Positions 39,286-47,609 of a DNA stretch of 64,000 nt are shown one piece after another. Every line of letters begins with the position of its first letter. Position 1 is the first letter of the stretch. The notes under the pieces were generated by a model that saw nothing but the letters and a program-made list of their open reading frames with translations, had not been told where the DNA came from and made no database searches. Both the position numbers and the translations under genes were made by a program. Location: the NCBI RefSeq assembly GCF_013778325.1, contig NZ_JACEIB010000006.1, positions 372,001-436,000 of the forward strand, given 5' to 3'. The stretch is from Sphingomonas chungangi. Lineage in GTDB: Bacteria > Pseudomonadota > Alphaproteobacteria > Sphingomonadales > Sphingomonadaceae.

Positions 39286-39378
39286 GATGGTCATCTCTTC
39301 GTTTGGCTGGAAACTGGGCGTGACCCGCCGGTCGCCGCCCTGTGCAGGGCGACGCCGACGAGCCCGTTCAGTACGAGA

Positions 39379-39858
39379 TTAAGCTGCCTGGTGTTCGGCC
39401 TTCGGAGCCTCGATCCGGTCATTGGCGGGACTACCGCCGCCGATCTCGATCTTGCGCGGCTTCATCGCCTCGGGGACGACACGCTTGAGCTCGATCGAGA
39501 GCAAGCCGTTCTCGAAGCGGGCATCGCCCACCTCGATAAAGTCGGCCAGCTGGAAGCGACGCTCGAAGGTGCGGGTCGCGATGCCGCGATGCAGATACTG
39601 GCGCTGGTCGTCCTGGTCGGCCTTGTTGCCTGAGACGGTCAGCTGGTTCTGCTGGGCGACGATCTCGATCTCGTTCGGCGCGAAGCCAGCGACCGCAAGA
39701 GTGATGCGATAGCTGTCCTCGTTCTCGCGCACGATGTCAAAGGGCGGATAGCCATCCGCTGGCCCGTCGGCGCGCGTGCCCGTTTCGAGCAGGTCGAAGA
39801 GCCGGTCGAAGCCGACGGTTGAACGCCGGAACGGCGTGAAGTCGAAGTTGGTCCTCAT
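39379..39858 (-). CDS. Hsp20/IbpA-like small heat-shock protein
   Basis: A 159-residue IbpA-type protein. FDFTPFRRSTVGFDRLFDLL is the class A N-terminus, and the crystallin domain includes DIVRENEDSYRITLAVAGF and FENGLLSIELKR. GGAGG precedes ATG 39858 by 8 bases. A sigma-32-like promoter lies at 39996-39968 and the ribosome site can pair with an upstream CTCCTC, suggesting transcriptional and possibly RNA-thermometer control. Confidence 0.93.
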   Translation of the reverse strand: MRTNFDFTPFRRSTVGFDRLFDLLETGTRADGPADGYPPFDIVRENEDSYRITLAVAGFAPNEIEIVAQQNQLTVSGNKADQDDQRQYLHRGIATRTFERRFQLADFIEVGDARFENGLLSIELKRVVPEAMKPRKIEIGGGSPANDRIEAPKAEHQAA

Positions 39859-39967
39859 ATCCAAATCCTCCAAAAGAAGCGATCTGGGCACGAGGAGCGC
39901 CGGCAAGGTCGGGAGCCAGCGCCCTCTATGTCCCGCCGGACCCGAACACGGCGCCCGGCACGAAATG

Positions 39968-39996
39968 AGCTAGGAAACGGAAAATCGGCCTTCAAG
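39968..39996 (-). promoter_or_regulatory. Sigma-32-type heat-shock promoter for the Hsp20 operon
   Basis: On the minus strand, CTTG (39996-39993) and CCTAGCT (39974-39968) are separated by 18 bases, matching the alphaproteobacterial RpoH pattern CTTG-N17/18-CYTATNT at all but one defined position. It lies about 110 bases upstream of the first Hsp20 start. Confidence 0.65.
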
Positions 39997-40042
39997 ATTT
40001 TCGACAAAAAATTTTCGCCGAGGCGGGATGTCGTCCGACAGC

Positions 40043-40313
40043 TCACTGGAGGGTGATGATCCCCTCGACCGCGTGGAATTCTGCGGGCCGGATCAATCGG
40101 TCGTGGGCAACTCTCACCCAATGGAGTGCCGCCCCGATCTCGCGACCCCAATAGCCCAGGAAGTCGAACAGCACCGGAAAGTCGGGCGCCAGATCATGTT
40201 TCCTGCCAGACGAACAGCTGGAGGAGCGAGGGCGCATCGGGCCGATAAAAATCGATCCCGGCGGTGGTGAGCCCCTAGCCCTCCAGCTGCGCGATAAAAG
40301 CCCGGTCACTCAT
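40043..40313 (-). pseudogene. usg: usg-like gene, disrupted by a stop and a frameshift
   Basis: Translation in joined frames gives MSDRAFIAQLEG, stop, GLTTAGIDFYRPDAPSLLQL, then after a one-base shift LAPDFPVLFDFLGYWGREIG and VRVAHDRLIRPAEF. This is the pattern of the small alphaproteobacterial Usg protein, often found near trp genes. The TAG replaces the Tyr codon expected in GYGLTTA, and an extra base follows WQET. Its ATG overlaps the stop of the upstream gene, so it was once translationally coupled. Confidence 0.68.
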
Positions 40314-40546
40314 TGCAGCGATGCGCTGTTAGCCGGTGGCTCGTCGAGCGCCCGTATCGCTGCGAAGACGTCGTCGACAGGAACTGCGCGCTTCGCGCCA
40401 ACTGGCTTACGCAGGGCCGGTTGATCTTTTACCGCAGACTGATCGGATGCCCAAGACGCCAGGATTGCGCGCTTGACCTCCGGCTCCAGGCTCGGATGTT
40501 GCACAACGTCAAAGGGATGGAGATAGTGGGAAAAAGGTTCGGACAT
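40310..40546 (-). CDS. Conserved-type hypothetical protein, 78 aa
   Basis: MSEPFSHYLHPFDVVQHPSL starts a 78-residue soluble protein that continues KRAILASWASDQSAV and ends with a short helical region (VDDVFAAIRALDE). I recognise the pattern from alphaproteobacterial hypotheticals. CAGGAGG lies 8 bases before the ATG. Divergent from groESL and overlapping the decayed usg start. Confidence 0.78.
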   Translation of the reverse strand: MSEPFSHYLHPFDVVQHPSLEPEVKRAILASWASDQSAVKDQPALRKPVGAKRAVPVDDVFAAIRALDEPPANSASLQ

Positions 40547-40672
40547 GGCGATACCTCCTGTCTGAATGCCGCTCCTTTCTCGGCCGACGAAACGCCGGCA
40601 ACCGGAAGATTTTGGTTGAAGCTTTCGTCTGGTCAAGAGGGTAGGGCGCGTTGCCAACGCAAAAAATTCCTC

Positions 40673-40699
40673 TTGGCACTCCCACATCTCAAGTGCTAA
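40673..40699 (+). promoter_or_regulatory. CIRCE operator (HrcA-binding) upstream of groESL
   Basis: TTGGCACTC-N9-AAGTGCTAA matches the CIRCE consensus TTAGCACTC-N9-GAGTGCTAA with one mismatch per arm, and the mismatches are not both in the same arm position. It sits about 120 bases before groES, so HrcA repression of this groESL copy is expected. Confidence 0.88.
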
Positions 40700-40817
40700 A
40701 ATGCTCTGCGCGGGTGCCCGGAGGCGGTTGTCCGTTCCCCTGTGGCCCGCCCGCGACTGCCGTCGCGCGAGCGCCGGCAGATCCTATCATCGCTGAAGCA
40801 ACAGGAGGTTTGTGCTC

Positions 40818-41132
40818 ATGCATTTCCGTCCCCTTCACGATCGCGTGCTCGTGCGCCGTGTCGAGGCCGAGGAGAAGACTGCCGGCGGGATCATCATCCC
40901 CGACACCGTCAAGGAGAAGCCCCAGGAAGGCGAGGTGGTCGCGGTCGGCGTCGGTGTGCGAGACAAGGACGGCCAGCTCGTCGAGCTCGCGGTCAAGGCC
41001 GGCGACCGGGTGCTGTTCGGCAAATGGTCGGGCAGCGAGGTCCGGGTCGATGGCGAGGATCTGCTCATCATTAAGGAGAGCGACATCCTCGGCGTTATCG
41101 ACACTATCGTGCCCCTGAAGCAGGCGGCCTGA
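40818..41132 (+). CDS. groES: Co-chaperonin GroES
   Basis: A 104-residue Gro[22 protein letters not shown], the mobile loop [13 protein letters not shown], and [13 protein letters not shown]. It caps the GroEL ring during folding. ATG 40818 is chosen because AGGAGG is 9 bases upstream; a GTG at 40812 is too close to that site. CIRCE lies upstream and groEL follows after 60 bases. Confidence 0.97.
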   Translation: MHFRPLHDRVLVRRVEAEEKTAGGIIIPDTVKEKPQEGEVVAVGVGVRDKDGQLVELAVKAGDRVLFGKWSGSEVRVDGEDLLIIKESDILGVIDTIVPLKQAA

Positions 41133-42815
<1,683 letters not shown>

Positions 42816-42820
42816 TCCTT

Positions 42821-42844
42821 GGACCGGGGCGTATGTCCCGGTCC
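42821..42844. terminator. Hairpin after groEL
   Basis: GGACCGGG and CCCGGTCC form a perfect 8-bp stem with an 8-base loop, starting 5 bases after the groEL stop. There is no T tract; a few A residues follow later. Confidence 0.55.
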
Positions 42845-42880
42845 GTATCCATCGACCTATAAAAATGTCGGAGAGATGCA

Positions 42881-43057
42881 ATGCAGCACGAAGAGCGGCA
42901 ATATCTCGAGACGAGGCTCAAAGATGAGGAGTTAAGGGCCGCTCAAGCGGTCAGCCCGGAAGCAAGCAACATCCATGCACAGTTGGCTGAACTGTATCGG
43001 CGACGCCTCGCTCCTGAAACTGCAAGAGGAACATGGGCAAAAGGGTGCGCGCGTTGA
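42881..43057 (+). CDS. Small helical protein, 58 aa
   Basis: MQHEERQYLETRLKDEELRA, then IHAQLAELYRRRLA: a charged helical protein of a type common as short hypotheticals in sphingomonads. GGAGAG is about 6 bases before ATG 42881. The last ~14 residues overlap a decayed receiver gene on the other strand, so the C-terminus may be altered. Confidence 0.6.
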   Translation: MQHEERQYLETRLKDEELRAAQAVSPEASNIHAQLAELYRRRLAPETARGTWAKGCAR

Positions 43058-43260
43058 TTGCCTTCCAGCGATAGAATCTCGGGTCGAGGCGGCCTCCATG
43101 GACGACGGCGCTGTGCGTGTAGCCCCTGGCGAAGAGGGCCTTGAGCGTCGAATGCCGCGCCCGCGCCGCACCGCTCGACTCCGTGCCCGACAAGCCCGGT
43201 ATCACGACATCCGTGAAGACAAGATCGACATCGAACTCGCGTTGCTGATCGTTCGCGGAT
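42951..43260 (-). pseudogene. Remnant of a response-regulator receiver domain
   Basis: Minus-strand frames read FDVDLVFTDVVIPGLSGTE and ALFARGYTHSAVVHGGRLD, the phospho-Asp loop and beta-4/beta-5 region of receivers attached to sphingomonad-type hybrid kinases. The expected GKPF motif and the N-terminal half are missing, and the reading frame continues into unrelated sequence. I read this as the broken end of a former hybrid kinase or regulator. Confidence 0.6.
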
Positions 43261-43763
43261 CAGGCGTGCCGCTCTCAGGCCAATAGGCTCCGATCATGGC
43301 ACGAGCTGTCTCCACGGAGACCGGCACATCACCATGCTTTTTACGAAAGTGGAGCGGTATGCCGCCGGCGGAACGCGCGTCGGCGTAGATGGGAGCGGGT
43401 CCGCCATTCAACATCACCCAGCTTCACACGCATTCGGACGACCGAAATCCTTGACCTTCCCAAAGGGGTGGCGAATGCGTCTTCCGCGACGTTGGACAAT
43501 GATCACCTTCGCATCGCACGAATGTGGTACCATAGGCGCCTGTGTGAAAGCGGTCACGCGCACGGTGCCGATCTCGTCCGGCGTGAGCGCGCGCTACCAT
43601 CAGGCCGCGGAAAACAGGGCCGGCCACTTGCCTGGCTTGGAGCCGGTCGAACCCTCGATCACCATGCCTGGTTGATCTTCCCGGTCCGCGCATAACATCA
43701 CCTTCTGCCTGCGGAAGGCTGCCCGAAACCGCCCCTTGCTCCCCTTCGCCTTGCGGCACCGGG
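43261..43763. other. Gene-poor interval
   Basis: Several short frames on both strands, none with a clear ribosome site. A minus frame reads LTPDEIGTVRVTAFTQAPM, which is protein-like but bounded by stops. This probably belongs to the same decayed region as the receiver remnant. Confidence 0.35.
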
Positions 43764-44186
43764 TCAATAGCGCGACAACAGTCGATCGACGCTGTGCTGG
43801 ACAGTCTCGTGCTTGCCCTTGTAGCGATCCGGCTCTTTCTTGCAGTCCGCCTCCAGCGCCGTCCGGATCTCGCATATCTGTGTGTCGGTGAGATGCTCGA
43901 TGCCGATGAACGTGCCACGAGCGTCTTCGACCGCGCGGATCAGCTCATCGAGCTTCGCCTGCATCGCGGCACCATCACGGTTCTGGCTGTTTTGAATGAG
44001 GAACACCATAAGGAATGTAATGATCGTCGTCGCGGTGTTGACGATGAGCTGCCATGTATCGGAATAGTGGAAAATAGGCCCGGTAATGCCCCAGATGATA
44101 ATCGCCAAGAGTGCGATTACAAACGCGAGAGGCTGACCGGCAAAGAGAGCAATGCTCCCCGCTAGCCTGGTAAATATACGGTCCAT
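43764..44186 (-). CDS. Low-affinity iron permease family protein
   Basis: A 140-residue membrane protein with two helices (PLAFVIALLAIIIWGITGPIF and WQLIVNTATTIITFLMVFL) and the family signature FLIQNSQNRDGAAMQAKLDELIRA. Named after the yeast Fet4 family, but a transport role in bacteria is not established. ATG 44186 has GAGGAGGGG about 7 bases upstream. Divergent from the Crp/Fnr gene. Confidence 0.88.
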   Translation of the reverse strand: MDRIFTRLAGSIALFAGQPLAFVIALLAIIIWGITGPIFHYSDTWQLIVNTATTIITFLMVFLIQNSQNRDGAAMQAKLDELIRAVEDARGTFIGIEHLTDTQICEIRTALEADCKKEPDRYKGKHETVQHSVDRLLSRY

Positions 44187-44352
44187 CAATTCCCCTCCTC
44201 AAGACTCAAGAACCGACCCTGCACTTCCCGAACGTTTTGCCGGCGAAATGGATGCGGCGTATGCAGCAGCGCGTCATCATCCGGGAACCGTCGCTTTGCA
44301 TCGACGTTTGCGGCTCATTCTGTCGGCAAATCTGGTCCTCGGAAGGTCCGAT

Positions 44353-45099
44353 ATGGACATCGCACATCTCGACCGCTTCGTGCGACGCCTGCAGTCAAGA
44401 GCTGAACTGCAGGAGCAGACATGTCACGCGCTCCAACGGCTCAAGTTCTCACTCCTCGGACTCCGTCGCGGAGTGACGATCGGAAGCCGCCTGCATCCCA
44501 ATCACCTTATGGTCGTCGCAGATGGTGTCGCCGCACGCTTTAAAACGACGGGGACAGGCGCCCGGCAAATCGTTTCTTTCTATGTCCCGGGAGATCCACT
44601 CAATCTCCAGGATCGCTTTGTCGATGACGCCGAGGATCAGATCGAGGGGGTTGGTGTCGCCAGCCTCGTGCTCGTCCCGTGGCCATCAATCGATCGTCTC
44701 TGCGCCACGAATCCAGAGCTGAGAGCCGCATTGTGGCGTAGCGCATCAACGGAAATGTCGATCCTCCGGGAGTGGTTGACGACCGTGGGCCGGCGCGAGG
44801 CGGAAAAAAGGTTAGGTCATCTGTTGTGCGAGCTTATCGTCAGACTGAAGGCGGTCGGGTTGAGCGACGGTACACGGATGGCGTGGCCCTTCCGGCAGGA
44901 GCATTTGGCAGATGCGGCAGGAATGACCGCGGTGCACGTCAATCGCATGCTTCGTCGCTTGCGGGAGAGAGGCTTCGCAACCGTGAGGAGCGGGATTGCC
45001 GAGATTGGGGATTGGGATCGTCTTCGAGAGTTTGCCGAGTTCGATGACGTCTATCTCGGGCTGTCCACGTTCCGTCCGACTGCCACCATAGCTGTTTGA
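44353..45099 (+). CDS. Crp/Fnr family transcriptional regulator
   Basis: A 248-residue regulator with a cyclic-nucleotide-like sensor domain (IVSFYVPGDPLNLQDRF) and a winged helix with recognition region EHLADAAGMTAVHVNRMLRR. It resembles the regulator at 13838-14596 in layout. GGAAGG lies 6 bases before ATG 44353; the frame upstream to 44152 lacks domain support. No conserved Cys cluster. Target genes unknown. Confidence 0.88.
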   Translation: MDIAHLDRFVRRLQSRAELQEQTCHALQRLKFSLLGLRRGVTIGSRLHPNHLMVVADGVAARFKTTGTGARQIVSFYVPGDPLNLQDRFVDDAEDQIEGVGVASLVLVPWPSIDRLCATNPELRAALWRSASTEMSILREWLTTVGRREAEKRLGHLLCELIVRLKAVGLSDGTRMAWPFRQEHLADAAGMTAVHVNRMLRRLRERGFATVRSGIAEIGDWDRLREFAEFDDVYLGLSTFRPTATIAV

Positions 45100-45534
45100 G
45101 GTTCAGTCCGGCTGCAAGGCCGCGGCGCATCCTGCTGCCAACCTTTTGGCGATATCGCCCTAGAGGCCGCCAACTCGCTTCCGAAAAGCGTTATACGAAG
45201 CGGCTTCCCGACCAGCATGTCTCGTCAGGCAATCGTCGCAACTGGTTGGGCTTCGCGATACCGCCTTGCTTCATCACGAAACATCGAATGGGCCGGTTCA
45301 ACCGAGCATAAATTCCATATATCTGGTACGCCAACGAGGCTAAAGCTTATCACGCATGGCGACAGACGATCAGAGGCGAAACGCGACGCCTTGGGGATGG
45401 GGCCACTCGCCACGAGAACGTCCCATGCCCAGGTTGGGCGGATATAAGAATAAACGAATGAAGAACATCGAGGGTGGCGGTTTGGTTGTGCCAATGCGGA
45501 ACCAGCCGGCTCGAACCGCATTTCCACCGCATTT
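45100..45534. other. Intergenic region
   Basis: 435 bases without a supported gene. Frames on both strands lack ribosome sites and protein-like composition. The last ~60 bases contain GGAAC-N16-CATT, one base from an EcfG promoter, but only about 12 bases before ATG 45535. Confidence 0.4.
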
Positions 45535-45729
45535 ATGGAGGCGGTGGTGATTGAGCTGGAAACCCTCATTGATCGCGCTCTTGCGCCAAAGCCGATACCC
45601 AACGGCAAATATTCTGAGCGAGCCGATTCATTGGCCAAAGGCGACTTCGAAGACCTCGCGGATCGCGAACTAGACAGGCCCTCGGTTCGACAGGCTATCT
45701 ATCGCCGATCAATTGGAAGAGCGGGCTGA
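45535..45729 (+). CDS. Small hypothetical protein, 64 aa
   Basis: MEAVVIELETLIDRALAPKP begins a 64-residue, mostly helical, charged protein. It is separated by one base from the next ORF, which suggests translational coupling. No family recognised. Confidence 0.45.
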   Translation: MEAVVIELETLIDRALAPKPIPNGKYSERADSLAKGDFEDLADRELDRPSVRQAIYRRSIGRAG

Positions 45730-45730
45730 G

Positions 45731-45937
45731 ATGGACAATCCCGGCCGGACCCTATCAAGCATTGTCAGGCGCGTAGCGATTCGGGCTAGCCAGCTCACGG
45801 GTGTCGACGTCTCCAAGATTCAAGGCGATTTGCAACCGAACCATTTGCCGGAAGGCGGATGGCTGGTCCATTTAACCGGGTCTTCGCTGCAGGTCCGAGC
45901 TGCGGTCGAGCAAGCGATCTCGGAGATTGAGGCATAG
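45731..45937 (+). CDS. Small hypothetical protein, 68 aa
   Basis: MDNPGRTLSSIVRRVAIRAS, then LTGVDVSKIQGDLQPNHLPE and WLVHLTGSSLQVRAAVEQAI: an apparently compact alpha/beta protein. ATG 45731 directly follows the previous stop; a TTG 18 bases upstream is also in frame. Function unknown. Confidence 0.55.
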   Translation: MDNPGRTLSSIVRRVAIRASQLTGVDVSKIQGDLQPNHLPEGGWLVHLTGSSLQVRAAVEQAISEIEA

Positions 45938-45971
45938 GTCGCCGCTGCCGGTTTTGGGTGATCAGAGTGGT

Positions 45972-46226
45972 TCAGATCGAGCGCTCAGCCTTTGTCGCCT
46001 GCTCGTCCGCCGCACCTCGCGAGGCGCCCCCGGTCTTTACCTGATCGCCGCCCTTAACCGCCCTCGCGCCTTTCGAAGGATTGCCATGTTGAGGGATGTC
46101 GTCCAGATCCTTCTGCCCGACTTCGTCCTCAACCTTGCCCTGATTTATCGAGAGCGCGCTATCGCCATTCTCCGCCATAGCGGAGGAATAAGCGCCGGTG
46201 TCGTCGATGCTGTCGTCGTAGATCAA
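45972..46226 (-). CDS. Small hydrophilic, probably disordered protein, 84 aa
   Basis: A TTG start at 46226 with AGGAG six bases upstream yields MIYDDSIDDTGAYSSAMAEN..., rich in D, E, G, S and K with very few hydrophobics. It follows another hydrophilic ORF by 63 bases on the same strand. Composition resembles stress-associated hydrophilins; this is inference. Confidence 0.58.
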   Translation of the reverse strand: MIYDDSIDDTGAYSSAMAENGDSALSINQGKVEDEVGQKDLDDIPQHGNPSKGARAVKGGDQVKTGGASRGAADEQATKAERSI

Positions 46227-46289
46227 AGCGATCTCCTGTTCATGGATGGGCCGACCGAGACGAGCAGCCCGGCATATATAGTCCGATCA

Positions 46290-46559
46290 CTACGGCTGCG
46301 CCGGGTCGCTCGTCTCCGTGTCACTGACCAATGTTTCGTCGGGACGTCCATCATCCATATGGTCTGAGAGGCTTTTGGGCGGCCGTCCTGATACCGAGTC
46401 CGTGATGTTCGCCTGAGCATCCTTTGCAACCTCCTGGCCGCGATTGCTTCCTTCTTTCGGCGGGCTGTTCGAGTGCTTCGATGGATCCTGTTCCATGCCG
46501 GCTTGACGCGAAGGATCGTCAACACTCCCGTCACGCTTTTGCTCGCTTCCGTCGTTCAT
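46290..46559 (-). CDS. Small hydrophilic, probably disordered protein, 89 aa
   Basis: MNDGSEQKRDGSVDDPSRQA opens an 89-residue protein dominated by S, D, P, E, K and G. GGAGG is five bases before ATG 46559, a strong start signal. No aromatic residues or domain seen. Probably co-transcribed with the 84-residue protein downstream. Confidence 0.62.
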   Translation of the reverse strand: MNDGSEQKRDGSVDDPSRQAGMEQDPSKHSNSPPKEGSNRGQEVAKDAQANITDSVSGRPPKSLSDHMDDGRPDETLVSDTETSDPAQP

Positions 46560-47093
46560 CTCCGCCTCCACATGTACGAGAGAGATGGAAACGCTCCGCG
46601 AAGACAATCTCCTACCAACTTGCGGCAGATTAGGACGAATTCGTGTGAGCAGAGGATTGCGCCGTCAAGTGATGCGGTTGCCGCATTGCCAGCCGGGACA
46701 GCCTCGGCGCCGGAACCCGAAGACGCACATCGTCCCGAGTTGCTGATGCGGGGGTTGGCGCGCGGCTTACCTTCGTCGCCGCGCACGCACGTGCCGGACA
46801 AACGCTGGCGATCGGCTGGTCGGCGCTCGTTCACAGCAAGGTTACGCTGGTGGCTTGTAGGGTACGCAACCCGGCCGGCGAGCGCGCGCAAAACCTGATC
46901 GCAGCAAGCCTCTCGCCCGAGACGGCGATGCTGTCGTCGCCGATGCGTGGTTGCGGGGAGAGTGTGTGATGCCTGGCCGGCTCCCCGCGCTTGTCGACGC
47001 CGAGGGCATCGCGGTTCCGCTCTCTACGAAGTCTTGTCGATGTCGAACATGCGAGGCGCCGTTATCCACGACGCCTCGCGCGATTTCGCGGCG
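46560..47093. other. Gene-poor interval
   Basis: A plus frame ending at 46970 reads LTFVAAHARAGQTLAIGWSA and RVRNPAGERAQNLIAASLSP, which looks protein-like but has no good start; it may be a gene remnant. The rest shows nothing convincing. Confidence 0.35.
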
Positions 47094-47327
47094 CTAGTTC
47101 TTTGTCCCCCCCGAGGCCGCATCGCCGACCTTGTCAGCCGCATGGGAGACGCTCGTCGCCGCGCCAGCAATTGCATGATCCTTGCTCGTCTGAGCCTGCT
47201 GCATGTTAAAGAGGTAGATACCACCGATAATCACGGCGATAAGCAGAACCACCGCGATGATCGCAGTCCCGCCGCTTCCACGACGCTCGATGACGGTTGT
47301 TCGATCGGTTCCACGTGCATCTGGCAT
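47094..47327 (-). CDS. Small single-pass membrane protein, 77 aa
   Basis: MPDARGTDRTTVIERRGSGG followed by one hydrophobic helix (TAIIAVVLLIAVIIGGIYLF) and a hydrophilic Ala/Ser tail. Likely N-in inner membrane topology. GAGGAGG lies about 6 bases before ATG 47327. A near-perfect EcfG promoter starts 35 bases upstream, so it should belong to the general stress regulon. Confidence 0.75.
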   Translation of the reverse strand: MPDARGTDRTTVIERRGSGGTAIIAVVLLIAVIIGGIYLFNMQQAQTSKDHAIAGAATSVSHAADKVGDAASGGTKN

Positions 47328-47361
47328 TTTGTCCTCCTCTCGAAATCCGCAATGCCGAGAA

Positions 47362-47386
47362 AACGGCACGTGCTCGATGTCGTTCC
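47362..47386 (-). promoter_or_regulatory. EcfG general-stress promoter
   Basis: On the minus strand GGAAC (47386-47382), 16 bases, then CGTT (47365-47362), exactly the alphaproteobacterial EcfG consensus GGAAC-N16-CGTT. It sits 35 bases upstream of the 77-residue membrane protein start. Confidence 0.72.
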
Positions 47387-47609
47387 GCATCGCTCCTGGG
47401 TTCCGCCACACCGATCGATTAAGCGCTTCACGCCTGGCCCGACCTTTGACCACGTCATCGAACGCTGCAACGCTTAACTTGCATCAATTTGCGTTCGTTT
47501 TCAGCTAGTTGAGGGATCAACCTTAGCGGTCCGTTAAGCGCGATTGGTGCGAAATTCTCCACGACTCACGCGCAAAGCGGTCGCGAGGGAATCTTTTGGG
47601 GAATATGAG

